A stretch of DNA of 64,000 bases from Sipunculus nudus (GCA_026874595.1 CM049307.1:46125678-46189677); one strand, 5' to 3'. Shown: positions 24,749 through 37,288, counted from the first letter of the stretch. Numbers and translations are program-made. Notes: generated by a model not told the origin, from the sequence alone.

Positions 24749-27700
24749 TTGAAGATTTCTTGTCAGAAGAAAATTTTTCTTGTCAAGAAATTTTATCTTA
24801 ACAGGAAAAAAAATTTGGCACTGTGGCACTAGCCACAAGGAGATGCCATAAATATTAGTATATATGAAACACTCAGCAGCTGAAGAAGAAAGAATAGGGC
24901 ACTGACCTTAAACAGCACACGATTGAAAGTTCTAACATAGTTATACAGAACAAACATGGTGAATCGTTCATCTGGCCTATAAGAACCACTCAGTCTCTAT
25001 ATATGTAAATGACTCATTGCTTCATGTGTGTTTGTGTTTGTTCACAACATAACTAACGCAATCATGAACAAATCTCATGACATTTTCAGGTCAATTCAGG
25101 AATGGGAAAATGAACAAACAATTACCAGTAGTTTTTTGAGTGGATCCAAATTCAGGAACGTCATCAAGAATATGCACAAATGTAAAGTTAACTTATATGC
25201 ACAAATAAACATGGTTTTTGGAGCATCCCACAATAAGAAGCCCCCATATGGCAGAGGTTTGCATTCCATAGAATTCAGATTTCTGGTTTTAGGATATTTT
25301 GATTGAAAAGTCTTTTCAAATGATGCAGATAATTTCATAAAATTTCAAAGAACTTGAAATTTACAAAATCTGTACAGGTACATGCATTAATTTGTGATAC
25401 AAATCTTGCCATTACCATAATTTTCCAAGACAAATGTTTCTGAAATGCATGTTCCTTATAGTTCATCAGGAATAAGAGTTTGAGTTTGGTTATGTGGGAT
25501 TGTGTCCATGAAGATTTCTTTTAATGTAATTTTTCTCTTGATGGACAATAGTTTAGGGATTTTTAGGGAGATTTGGGAATGGGATTTAGTATACCATCGT
25601 TGTCATGCAAACATGTGTGCAGAGCACTTCTGCAAGAATCTTTCTCCGTCACCTAAGACACGGTTCTAGGTCGGCTTGATCTATATAGCCATGCCCATCA
25701 TTACACCCGGCAGAACCAGGCTGCCAAGCCTTTAGTGCAAGGGCCAAGCAGTTAAAGCTGTGTATTTACGGCCACGTCATTATTGATACTCTGGAGATGA
25801 CGTCAATGTGCGTTGTTTCTCTCCTGGACAAACCCGTTCTTACTGGAGACACAAGACCCCCCTTGGCCCCTGCTGTATTATTTGCTGTGATACCATCAAT
25901 AATGCCACACAGCATGACATGTGAGTACCTCCACTGGAGCTTGGTTACAATGAGGCAAACCTTGGTTGAGCTATTCTTCCCGAATAAAACCTTGTATCTC
26001 CGTCAACAATGGTCAGCCATCTTGATGATGGCACTGAGACCATGTTGTCCCCATGAAAAAAACACACACTGCAATTTTTGTTATTCACAGATACCCTTTG
26101 ACATTTGTACTTCTTTAATCCTCTTATATGACAACCCTACATTGTGCCCTTTTTCCCCTTTTCCCTTGACAATGACTTTTATCAAAATTTGTCAAACATT
26201 AGATGTTCTATGTTCCATGTCCTTATATATTTATATATATATATAATTAAAGTTAAACTAAAACTTGAATGCTTAAATTACTGTATGGAAATTTTATTGA
26301 ATTTAGTTGATTTTATTAATCAATTTTAATCTTAAGACATTATGATGGATAAAGTATCCAGGTTTGATGATTTCTTAAGAACTTAGTAAACTTAATTTAA
26401 TTGATTTTTTAAACATTATTGCATGGATCTTCTAAAATATGATTCAAAACACAGAGCACTGTAGAAGTGAGGCTGTGCTCTTCCACTGAACCAGGCCTGT
26501 GAAGAACCAGTATTAATAAGGGACAGATGACAGACAACAATGATATCCATCATTAATGATAATGATAACCATCGCAATGATAGCATAAGCTAACAGGTTC
26601 ACTAAAAAGAAAGGTGTGAAAGACAATTCTGTCTACAGACACACACAAAAATCTAAAGTCCATATATTGCTGATTATTTCCATGTCAATATGCAAAGACA
26701 AAATCCAGCACAGGATGTAGAAATCCAATAAACAATTCTCGCCAACCAAAAGGGCAAATACATTACCTTTTTCAAATTTACATAAGTAATATATTTGGAT
26801 AAAAATGGTCTCTGAACTTCTGAAAGATAATTCTCAAGAACTTTCAAGCAGCTCAACAAGTCTAATATCCCCTCACCAGAGGCAGATATTAGGTATATAA
26901 ATAATATAGAAAAGTAATGTCCCAAATTTTTTTTATAATGATAAAATATAACATATTTGGGGCAAAGAAAGTTCCCTGACATTTCCCTGACTCCAAAAGG
27001 GATACTCATTTTCCAGTTGTTTTTCCCTAATTTCCCAGAGCCCTGGGAAGCCTGTATTTACAATAACATCTTAAATATCATCAAATAACTACCTACTTCC
27101 ATGCTTTTAAAGGCTTTTGGTGCCCTGGATCAAATTAACGGCAAGAGATTACCAGCAAATCAGGGAAACCTGAAACATTATTTAACAAGCCACGTAAAAA
27201 TTGCAGTGAACTGATCACAGAATGGCAGATCACAGGGAAATCTGCAGATTTTTTCCACGAAATATTATTATAATATATCAGGTGGGGGTAGGATCTATAA
27301 TTTGTATTTTTTTTCAATAAACATGTTTTGTATAGATGGGTGTTGTTTCATCACCCTTTGCTTTAGACAATTATTCCTTTCTTTTTATTAGAGGCTCAGG
27401 TAAGAACTTGATTTCTTTACTGAATTTTATTTTCAGTTTGATCCATGCCAAAGCTATAATAATGAAAGATGAAAGTGGACTAAGAAAATACGTTTAACTG
27501 TCAGAGACAATTTAAAGCAAGTACCTCCAATGCCTCAGCAACACATTTAAGACTTCTTAAATCAGGGTTGGCAAACTTCCAGGAAGATAGGTATTTCTTC
27601 TCTTCCCAGAGAAGAAAAGGAAGTTTCTGGGAAGAAAAGGAAGTTAAGGAAAATGATATTTAGGTGCCTGTCTTTGAGCGTACCAGTATTGTTTTGCACT

Positions 27701-27893
27701 CTGGGGTAAAATATTGAATATAATGTATCAACACTGTATTTTACATGGCAACCACTGATAATTTGATCAAAATATATATAAATGTAAAATTATTTCAAGA
27801 TTGTCTTTAAAAGTATGAAAGGTGTGAACAAATATGCTAAAGCACAATACACAAAGGGGAGCTTACTAATTCAGCCCTCAAACCTTGGGAAAT
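24749..27893. other. AT-rich noncoding DNA, inferred intronic
   Basis: It contains one dispersed-repeat copy (25020-25300) and a consensus CRE-type TGACGTCA at 25798-25805. A 149-codon plus-strand frame at 25797-26246 ends in an (AT)n-encoded Y-I repeat and shows no domain, so it is not called. Confidence 0.4.
25020..25300 (+). repeat. Dispersed repeat copy 2 (TTTGTTCACAACA family)
   Basis: Same order of words as at 15958-16240: TGTGTTTGTTCACAACATAAC, then ATCATGAACAAAT, GGAATGGG, TGGATCCAAATTCAGGAAC, GTCATCAAG, then GCATTCCATAGAATTCAGATTT near the 3' end. Confidence 0.5.
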
Positions 27894-27897
27894 CCAA

Positions 27898-28333
27898 TAC
27901 TGTGGGTGCCGTTTTATTTGCGATGGTTTTAATTTCGCGATATTCGTGAATATGAAATAATCGCGAATATAAAAGTCTGGGAATAAAACTACCTCATCAA
28001 CTAAGAGGAACAAGAGGGGATGATACATTTGCAAAAACAGATTAGTTATCACACCTCTGGAAACAACATAATCAGAAAACTAATCGGTGCGGGTATCGAA
28101 ACATGCGGTAATCACACAAGATATATAAACTGTGACACAGGTAATAATGAATGACTGAACTAGAAATGAGTGAGATATTGTAGGATTTGTTCTAAATTTA
28201 AAATCAATAGAAATACTGTTGTACTTAGATTGCACTGGTTCAGGTGCAGTCGTGAAAGAGAAACCTTCGCAAAATGCTAAAAATGAAGAAATCGCGAAAT
28301 CTCAGCCTCGTGAATATAAAGCCAACCACAGTA
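27898..28333 (-). mobile_element. MITE with TACTGTGGTTG termini, copy 2 (inverted)
   Basis: A 436-bp relative of 19653-20089 in the opposite orientation. The left end reads TACTGTGGGTGCCGTTTTAT with TTTCGCGATATTCG just inside; the right end is TATAAAGCCAACCACAGTA. The flanks (CCAA and TGCT) show no intact target duplication, so this copy may be older or its flank has drifted. Confidence 0.7.
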
Positions 28334-28440
28334 TGCTGCTGATATGTTCACTGGAACCATGGCTTAAAAGTTAAGCCAAATTTCAAAACACATAGTTGAT
28401 AAAACCTATAGCTCGAACATCATGATTATCATACACATAT

Positions 28441-28824
28441 ACCCCTTTCACATGGCAAATGTTTTAAAACCAAAGCAGTTTGACCAAATCGGTTTAGTGT
28501 GTTCACACTGGCATCTCCCACCAATACGTAGTGTACATTTCACATGTGGAGCAATGTTACAACATGCTGACACAAGCATACACCCTTGCGCTGTGACCAA
28601 GTTGTTGCTTGAAAGCTGGGTCCAAACTGTTCTAGAGCCTTCAAATGACACTTTAGCAAAGCGGGTAAAATTATTCACATTCAAAACGGTTTGTAACCAC
28701 CTCCTGAACTTGATCCAAACACTTTGGCCAAAATGGTTTGAAAACTCTCTGGATTGCCGTGTGAATGCTCTAAAACGCATCAAAACAATTTGAAACCAGT
28801 TTGCATTTGCTGTGTGAAAGGGGT
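28441..28824. mobile_element. MITE with ACCCCTTTCACA termini
   Basis: A 384-bp element. The left end is ACCCCTTTCACATGGCAAAT and the right end, reverse-complemented, ACCCCTTTCACACAGCAAAT. TAT flanks both sides (28438-28440, 28825-28827), a 3-bp target duplication of the kind made by PIF/Harbinger transposases. The interior also shows inverted symmetry (AAAACCAAAGCAGTTTG near the left, CAATTTGAAACCAGTTTGC near the right). There is no transposase. The superfamily is inferred from the duplication length only. Confidence 0.7.
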
Positions 28825-28975
28825 TATTGACAAATGGTTCACTGGCTAAATAAACAAAGTTGAACTCCAGTTCAGTATCAACAGCTCTGGATTGTTATGA
28901 TTCATCAGACATATGTAAATGGAGTTGTAGCTTAAAACACAATCATCAACTAAAAGGAGCTTTGGGACAGTAAAC

Positions 28976-29052
28976 AAAGCTGAACTCTAGTTCAATACTC
29001 AAAGCTGAACTCTAGTTCAATACTCAAAGCTGAACTCTAGTTCAATACTCAA
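28976..29052 (+). repeat. 25-bp tandem repeat with TGAACTCTAGTTCA palindrome
   Basis: Three head-to-tail units begin at 28981, 29006 and 29031 (period 25), plus partial ends. Each unit contains TGAACTCTAGTTCA, an inverted pair of AGTTCA-type half-sites. A diverged unit with TGAACTCCAGTTCA lies upstream at about 28862. Confidence 0.8.
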
Positions 29053-32000
29053 AGTTGAGAATACCCATGACTCAGCAGACCTGGTTAATTTGAGCTCCAG
29101 CACAAAGCTGAGATTAGTAAACATTGCTGAACAGAGCTACATAGCTAACTACACTCAGTTTCAGCTGGATAGACATGTAAATATACTTGGATAATTTAAT
29201 ATACTGATGATGTCCACTGGAGCCGTATGGCTCAGCTAAAGCAGGTTAAAGAAATAGTTAAGATGTCTGGATAAGCTAAAAAGGTGAGCAGAGTAATGGC
29301 TCACCTGTCAGGGCTATGTGGAGTTATTTCTTAGCAGACACCTGAAAGGATCGTTCGAGTCTGTGACCAGCCAGTAATGTACTTGTACTTATGACTAATC
29401 CACCCGACCATCTGGGAGTCCTGGCTGATCAAAAAGAGCCAGCTAATCATATAGAAACACACTGGATGACACATTTACTGTAAAGAACACTTCCTGAAGG
29501 AGTTTGTATGTATTGGCACACCTTGATCACTCCCCTGGCTCGTTTCACGTAAGGCACACCTTCTGAATCCCAGGAATCTTGTCCAATATTAGGATCCAGG
29601 ATGGGCAAAATACCACGCATCTAATATTCCCGGAAGTACACAGCAGTGATGAGTCTGACATTTGTGAAAAACTCAGGTTGAGTCTGGGCCATACAACAAA
29701 AATCCTACACAACTATGCAAAGAATAATGTGTATTTACCTCTCTGAGGTTTCTGATAATGTAATCATAAGACTGCCAGTCCTGCTAGAAATTCCTGAGAT
29801 TTCTTATCAATTTAAGGATAATATATAATATACATGGGGTATTATGCTTTTAAAAATACACTTTGTTTTCACAGGTATTTGCTATTGAATACACAGTTTT
29901 TTACAAATGGTTTAGAGATACGGAAGATAAATATATATCAACTGATGTCCTGGAATAAACTTTGCCTCTCTGGTGGATGGTTTGAACTTTTCTTGTTAGA
30001 ACAGGTAAGGAAACACTATGGCTGTCTAAACTGTACCCACTGTTCATTTAGGACCTCCATCATCTTTGCTGCCTGCTAAAAGGCTGGAATGTAAGTTCTA
30101 TGCAATTCATAATTGTTACCATTAAAGTTAATTAATTTTGCAGTGACTAAGGCAACCTCTGCTACATTGGCATAAGCAAGTCAGGTATCACTATATATTT
30201 ATATATCATGTCACAAAACTCAAAAGTCATGATCCATTAGCTTATGCCTGGTCCAATTTAACTTTTCTTGTTATTTATTAAATATTATTTAATGAATAAT
30301 AAATAATATTTTGGATGTCTGTAAGCATCAATAACGATTGTAATGATCCACCCATTTCTCATGTTCTAAAAGATGCTGAAAGTTTCAAGAAAAAAATCCT
30401 GGTAATCTCCAAGCAGAGTGATCTGTTATCAAACCATAAGCAGATTAGGACAGACATATGATGGGAGACTAACTGGATAATAGGTCTGATGTTTGACCAC
30501 AGCCAAATCTGTTCACCTGAGTTGATTGACCAGGTCCAACCCAAACAAGACCTTGTGTGCTTCTGATTACACAGCGCTCATCAATGCAGCATCCACTGCA
30601 GGGCTGTGTCAGCGGCTGTCCTGCTGGATGTCCAAGCAGAAGCCGGGCACAAACATCAATAAAGGACCTACAAGCACTGGCACTGGCTTTGCACACACCA
30701 ACCTTGGCTGGTCATCCACTGTGAAATCCTCCATTAAACTGACCGCTTCCCAGCAGATATTATCAAGCACCGGATTCTCCCTCGACACCGCCTGCTGGGG
30801 AATCGCATCAATCGGTAGATTCATGACTTGAATTATTCCCCGAAGTGTGGTTTATTTCATGTGAACTGATTTATTTTTGCATGCTACAATACCCAAGGCT
30901 GGTTATCATGGCTAGTATCTACATCTGATATGCTATGCCCCTAATTTGATATTGCCTGCCATGAAACCATGATAGCTACACCAATTTCTTGATATCTCTG
31001 CTAGTTTCCAGGCCACTGATGACACAGGTTTTAAACCCACGTGAAGGCTGCAGAGACATGATTCTCTTCATACCAATTACTTGTAAAAGTTCATGGTAGT
31101 TGCACAGAATCTGAATTGCACATATTAAATTATATGTCCACTTATTTTATGGGTATTAAGCTAGTGATTTCAACATAACTACACCGATTCCACTCTTTCC
31201 AATAACTAGAGTAGTTTCAAGAGAACTACTCAGTCTCTGCAGATGTAAAATTTTTATCATTTTATGGAAACGTTTTTGCTTTAATAATATTGTAATAATG
31301 ATGTGATCAATACACTGATTTCATTTAAACTGTTATTTTCTTCATTCCATTACACCCAAAGGTAGAGCCTGGTGTCACCGCCATTTTGCGCTGCCAATAC
31401 AAGTAGTGCATGATATAAGGATTCATATTATAATACTTAATTGCATAGGTTTCATTACCTGAATTTAGCCACATCACGGTAAACATGCTTATTTTTTTAT
31501 GGTTTAATAACAACTCCTTACAGTTACCCTTTAATTAATATTGCTAAAAGAGGGTACTGAATAAGAATTGTGTTAACTATGCAGGAGACCATCCCCCCAG
31601 TCCCCCACCCTTCCTTACCAGGATAAATTACCTTATTCTGCACTGTTGTTTTTTTCATATATCTTTTAGATAACGAACCCCCTCCCCCTTCCGGAAATGG
31701 TTCTTGTTGGAATGGTAACTCTCCACGCACCCCCTCCTCCACCAGAAAATCATTGACTGACAAGACAATCAAATAGAGCTCCCATAATTTCCTGTTTATC
31801 ACGCTGACAAAAGAGTGAACATATACATGTACTCCCAAATGTAATCTAATATGACGCAGTTGATGTGTATAAACAAGAATGCTGTTTTACTATGACTAGA
31901 TGTTAATCTCCTCCAGTTCACTGACATAGTGTCAATAATTGTGAAAAAGCAGGCTCTAAATTACAAATAGCTGGGGAGTGTACACTACAAGCTCATCAGG

Positions 32001-33990
32001 AGTGCCTGGAAAACTTGGTATTGATCCATTTGCTAATAGCCTTTACTTCACAATACATCAAGTTATCTCAGCTGTTAAAAACAGTTTGCCTTAGTAAAAT
32101 AAATTTAACTACAGTTGTAAATTCTGGGGGAGAACCAATTGTCAGTAACATGATGATAAATTTGAAAAGAGCATTTTATCTTATGTGTGCTGAATGAAAA
32201 AAAGGGTTGTAAAATTAATTTATAAATTAAAAAAAATAGAATACATTTTATTTTTATTCATAGTGCTCCATTAAGGTAAAGGATATATACATTTGTGACA
32301 TGGTTATTTTTTACTGTTATCCTTTAGTACCTTTATTGGCCATCAAATACTTGATAAATGGACACTGATAGTTTTCATAGATAAATTATATCACTGTTAT
32401 TTCTTAAAATCAATGCAAAAAAAACATGAAAAATTAATAAAAAAATTAAATATATTTGATATATTTTCAAAAAATATATCATGTGCTTTGTAATTTGACG
32501 TAAACTTACAACAAATTTAAAATACTGAATATTCACATTTAGCACGTTCTCAAAGGGAAACCACACACTAATCCTCCAATCTGTTGAGGGGCACCTGAGA
32601 GTGTGTACTTAGGTCTGTTTCAATAAGAGATGATTATAAACATAAGAACACAGACTCAGCCATCTCTTCTTGTCCCTGTGTTAACATGTTTGCATACTTC
32701 ATTAGAGGTATACTTGTGAATAACATGAAAATATACATAAAAACTCTTTTTCCATGCCAAATTATTGCCTTTCCTCACTGAACCAATCTTCAGTCAAATC
32801 TCTGTTTTAGTGAACTTTACATTGGTCTTTGTTTACATTCTGTTTCTTTAGCTACAGAGATTAATATCTTAAGTTAATAAAGTCAAGACCAAGTCAGAAA
32901 ATGTTATGTATTTTGCATCAGTAAATATATGACCATTAATATCAATATAATGTTGCTATGGCAACAAATACTCCAGTCTGGGTTGGGTAAAGCCTATCAA
33001 GTTTTGGATTCCAAAAGTTGGTACCTGTTTCAGCCAGAGCTATATTAATGCACTAGTACTACAGGTGACATATACAAAATCTCTTCCCTTCTGGGTCGTT
33101 ATTAGAATACTAGGATCTGAATCTAATATTCTTTAATCTTTTTTTTAATCATATATTACAGATCATCTTCCATATCATCATCCCATTACATTTTAAATGA
33201 ACTTTGTTAGCTTTAAAATCTCTGCTCTGGTCTACTTTCATCCTTTAATTGGATTTATATCTTATTTGCATGTACATGTCACAGATCTTCATAAAAGTAG
33301 CTTTCTGCTATTCTTAAGACAAATTACCCATTTCTTTCCAAATTTGTAATATCTATCTTGCATAATATACTACTGGTTCCTATTACAATGCCTTTGCAGT
33401 TCAGGCACAATTTTAATTCAACAAGTTCATTGGGTATACATCTAATTACTAGCTTTGTTTCAATTGGATAAAGTGTTCATGTCATTATACACATTATACC
33501 CATTCTGAAAGACAACCCGACCCATTTTTTCATTAATCTTTATTGTTTACTGAAATTATTTCTTCTCTTCAACTTCAATTGTGGTTAATAAGGTAGTACT
33601 CTCATAAATAAAACTTATATTAAATAACTATTGGATGAGATTTACAGGCATGTCTGAGAATTGTAATGTACTAATATTTTATCACTTTCTATCATTTAAC
33701 ATTTAACTGGAACTTGTGTAATCATAAATATCAACATTAAAGAAGGCTACAGTAGTCAAATATAACTCAAGACACTCATTTTATTTATTTTACAAGTAGT
33801 AAATGAATATAAGCAATTATATGATGCATGGTACATACCAAGATAACAGAAAAAGATGGAAACACACTTACCTTAAAGATGATCCATATTTGCTGAAAAA
33901 AAAACTGAAAAATACAATGAAACCAAAAAAAATATGCAGTGGCAATGTAATACCGGATAGTGATGCATTGCATAGGTCATGTGAAATATG
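29053..33990. other. AT-rich noncoding DNA, inferred intronic
   Basis: It contains a GC-richer patch at 30530-30830 with open frames on both strands but no recognised product, and an X-box-like motif at 32952-32965. No S1 exon of the channel was recognised in this proximal part of the inferred intron. Confidence 0.4.
32952..32965. promoter_or_regulatory. RFX X-box motif (strong match)
   Basis: GTTGCTATGGCAAC is a near-perfect inverted repeat of the RFX half-site, about 1 kb inside the inferred first intron of the channel gene. Confidence 0.45.
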
Positions 33991-34004
33991 TACTTTTTGT
34001 GGAA

Positions 34005-34013
34005 AAAGGATAT
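34005..34013 (-). promoter_or_regulatory. U12-type AT-AC 5' splice site
   Basis: The first nine intron bases on the minus strand are ATATCCTTT, the exact minor-spliceosome donor consensus. No GT donor of useful strength lies at this exon boundary. Minor introns are known in voltage-gated sodium and calcium channel genes, including one just before S1 of domain I in sodium channels. The equivalent position here supports the call. Confidence 0.65.
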
Positions 34014-34276
34014 GGCCATGTTATGATTTTCAGACACCAGTTCCGGGGAAAGGTATCCTGTGGGAAAAATCGCAGCGCTTTGGGTATAAATCCAGGGAAT
34101 GGTAAATCTTCATACTCCTCGTCATCATCATTATCACTATCGCTCGATGAGGACTCCGACTCCGAGTTTTCATAGGGGTCAACCTGGTCATGGTCTGGGC
34201 TCTGACATATGCCTGTGTTTTGCTGTGCTGTGCTACTTTCTTGCAGACCCAGAACTTGTAAAGGCTGATCTGCCAT
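34014..34276 (-). CDS. T-type (Cav3-like) calcium channel alpha-1, first coding exon
   Basis: This exon encodes the cytoplasmic N-terminus of a low-voltage-activated calcium channel pore subunit, a plasma-membrane channel that passes calcium at small depolarisations. It gives 87 codons plus two bases. Residues 1-35 are polar, residues 37-56 form a Ser/Asp/Glu-rich acidic run, and the family-typical segment follows: DLPFPGFIPKALRFF, then PRNWCLKIITWP. In vertebrate T-type channels the matching stretch is LPYPA...RPRSWCL...CNP, after which WFER begins helix S1. The ATG is supported by an in-frame TAG nine codons upstream and an adequate context (aacaATGG). The exon ends at 34014 in phase 2, directly before ATATCCTTT, a perfect U12 AT-AC donor. 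The frame stays open past it, but those codons do not resemble S1. The remaining exons must lie to the left or outside the window. Family assignment is from recalled similarity, not a search. Confidence 0.72.
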
Positions 34277-35250
34277 TGTTACAGCACTGTCATAATGCTT
34301 CTACAGGCGCTAGATATCCGGATAGCCATGCCAGCAGGTCGCTGGGCTAACACACACAACCTCTCCCCGACGATAACTACATAACGCACGCGGCATCAAA
34401 CCATCGCTTATCAATAGAGACATAAGTGCAAGATATCCAAGCTTAAACCAACCGCTCCGCACACACCCAACTAACTGTGCATGTCTGCCCATTCATACTC
34501 GGGTACACGGGCACGAGCCACGTCTGCTGCAAATATAACAGCCTTACCAGGGTCTGTACTGTGCTTGCAGCCCACCAGAAATGAAGCAGTTAGCGCTCAC
34601 TGGCCCCCATTAGGCTTCCTGGAGTCACTCGAGGTATTCCAGCACCATCTAGCTTAGCCCAGTCAACAAAGAAGCCTATAGCAGTTCTTGCCAGTCCTAG
34701 ATGCAGCATCAACCAGCACTGTTACCGAGGCCGGTACTGATTGCGCAGACAAATCGTCATGAACTTTTGTCTCTTTTCACGTCATTTTTATCTGCCGGAT
34801 TCCTCGATATCCAGCAATATTTGTTTATATTACCTGCGTTGAGCTATCTTCTCCAGTAAGATCAGGCTCATTCACAGAACTGCGCTCCTTCAGTGTCAGG
34901 TCATGTGATCGTGCACAGGTGAACATTTGAATACAGGGGGCGCTCACTTCGGGGAACGTCATACCCACCTCGCTTCTTGGAATCAATACGTTTATTGACC
35001 AGACCCCTCCAATATGCTGCTTGTGATCAGTATGCGGCAGTGCTTAATATTTCACAGCGGCTAAGCTGACATGGCAGCGGGGATTTAAACCTGTCCAACA
35101 AACACAACGGCAGCGCGCTATAGTTACTCACTGGACATTGTGTCTCCGATACTGAACATGGTTAAAATCGCAATGGTTTATTTTCTAACGATCGCTTTTC
35201 CCCAGATCCTTGCTATTGCGTCAAAGCTGGCTTTGTTTAGCAGGCCCGGT
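34277..35250 (-). promoter_or_regulatory. 5' UTR and inferred promoter of the channel gene
   Basis: This stretch upstream of the channel ATG is richer in G, C and CpG than the surrounding DNA. It has no coding frame with a recognised product. An NRF1-like TTGCGCAG occurs near 34740. The transcription start cannot be placed from sequence; an additional 5' noncoding exon is possible. Confidence 0.4.
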
Positions 35251-35705
35251 TGTTCATCAGTGTTCGGTAAATGACACTGTTGACACTCGCAAAGCTAGAC
35301 TCTATAAATAATAGATGATACAAGTGCGTAATTGGTTAGTGTCTTTTGAATTAGTATTAATATTACAAAGCTCTCTACACAGTTTATGGCAGTTCAGTGA
35401 TATATGGACATTTTATTTACTGCACAAACGTCATAGGTTGTCCAAATACCCCTGATATATAAACCTAACATATTATGCTTCCGAAAATAGACGAGCTGAG
35501 TTACTATATATACACGCGCATGTTTATAGCACTTTTGTACCGTACATCATTTTTTAAGGAACAAAAGGTATAGACCTAAATATGTGATAGACCATACAAG
35601 ACAAAATAGGAACAATATTTGGTACGACTCTTAAACTGAATGAAAGGACTTCATTTCTATACGTACTTGACCACAAAAACTTGAAGTAGATAATCAATCA
35701 CATAA

Positions 35706-35710
<5 letters not shown>

Positions 35711-35757
<47 letters not shown>
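35711..35757. repeat. (AT)n microsatellite
   Basis: Uninterrupted AT dinucleotides of about 47 bp. Confidence 0.95.
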
Positions 35758-35761
<4 letters not shown>

Positions 35762-36090
35762 CAATTATTGTATCTATTTTCTTTTCTTTGTATCCCTGCA
35801 TGGTTTTATCTGTGCACTCAAGGTAAATGATTTATTATTGTTATAGCAGAAGACAGGACGAATAGATACAAGGGTATGGTATACATAAAATCACAAATGT
35901 ACCAGAAACTGACACAAAATTTTCATTAAAAAATGTACATGCAAGAAGACACACATAGCCTATATAATATCACGTTCGCATATAACATTTTAATTTTTCC
36001 GTTCAAAATTCTACATGCATTTCCTAAACCTTGTACCTGTGATTCCGTCACTGTGTATGGGCCAATCTTACAGAATAATGATTTTGCTTA

Positions 36091-36121
<31 letters not shown>

Positions 36122-36200
36122 GTAAATATTGCATGCGTATGAAACAATTAATGTAACTGTTTAGAACGTGGGCGGCCCTTGACCTATTTTGTCGAATGCG

Positions 36201-36208
36201 TGACGTCA
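36201..36208. promoter_or_regulatory. Full CRE palindrome
   Basis: TGACGTCA is the complete CREB/ATF palindrome. It lies about 1.9 kb upstream of the channel ATG with a nearby GTGGGCGG GC-box-like word. Function is inference. Confidence 0.25.
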
Positions 36209-37288
36209 TAGAAGCTTGGATGACGACACTGTGGAAAATGATACATACAAAGTACACCTGGGTGCGCTCAAAACGAGATGAGATTGCCATGACGTATTTA
36301 GATAATTATCTAGTAACCTGATTTTTTAAAGATATGAATGTGCTGAGATAAGTATATGTGTCCTATCCATTATATGGAACAAATTTTACAAAATGGAATT
36401 ATGTATGAAAGAAAGAAAAAACTTAGTGCTACAATTATGTATTTTACGGACAAAAGTATAAAAACCTTACGAGAAAAAAAAACTTTCAAGTTGTCTTTAA
36501 AAAGTATTTAAACAGAGTTTTAAAGAATAAATCAATGCTTAATTGCTCAGTTTTCGTTCAATTTTACAGCATGTGACATTTTTTAAAGAAGCCTCAGGTA
36601 ATACGCTTGCTTACAAGGTGGTATGTTATATATACAGCACGACTCCTCATTTTTCAACAAATGCATTGATTTTGTCAAACATTGGCAAGATAACAGATAA
36701 AAATAAAATGCAATTGACTATTATGAAATACTGACAGAGCATGTCAGTCATTTCATTATAACAGCTTTTATATCACCATTTTAAGAAGATGATTTGAGAA
36801 TATTGAATAAAAAAAATAAAATAAAAAGAGAAGTCTTTCCTGTAAAAAGGATGTGACTTTTTTTTAAAGGAATAGATGGGCAGCACTTCATATCGCCATA
36901 TACTATTATTTTTTTAATAAGTAACTATTTTAAATTGCTTTGTGGATCTTAGGCCTACATTATATGTACGTTTATTAACTAAATTGTAATAATTTTACTA
37001 TAACAGGTAAGGTATTTAAGAGAGTATATCAATACATCAAGTAATAAGGCAGAGTATACCTAAAATGATAGCTCTCAATTTATCAACTATATGATATGCA
37101 TGTATAACACTCCGTTTTCTAAAGTATATACATGGGGCTCACTGAATTGTATAAAACAAAACACAAAAAACACTAACATGTCCAAACAGTGCTATTATTA
37201 ATTATAAATTAACATTTGGCAAATGAGTCCTTTGAAACGGGAAGGAGCTCTGATGTCTTTTCTCATGGCGGGAATTCTATAACCTTAA

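Larger units (their letters stand above)
35251..37285. other. Intergenic AT-rich DNA
   Basis: It holds an (AT)n tract at 35711-35757, a shorter (TA)n plus T-run at 36090-36122, and a consensus cAMP-response-type TGACGTCA at 36201-36208 beside a GC-box-like GTGGGCGGCC. No gene is recognised. Confidence 0.4.

Noticed and set aside
25797-26246. 149-codon plus-strand frame
   Set aside because: No domain, biased composition, and an end made of an (AT)n-encoded Y-I repeat; most likely chance.
27630-27665. TTCCTTAAC on the minus strand as the branch site before a Cav3 exon 2
   Set aside because: The match to the minor-intron branch consensus is good, but the sequence after the following CAG does not encode an S1-like helix.
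34014-34276. Extending the channel exon past 34014 to an AAAA/GTACAT donor
   Set aside because: The extra residues do not resemble the WFER-type start of S1 and the frame soon stops, whereas ATATCCTTT is a perfect minor donor at the expected place.
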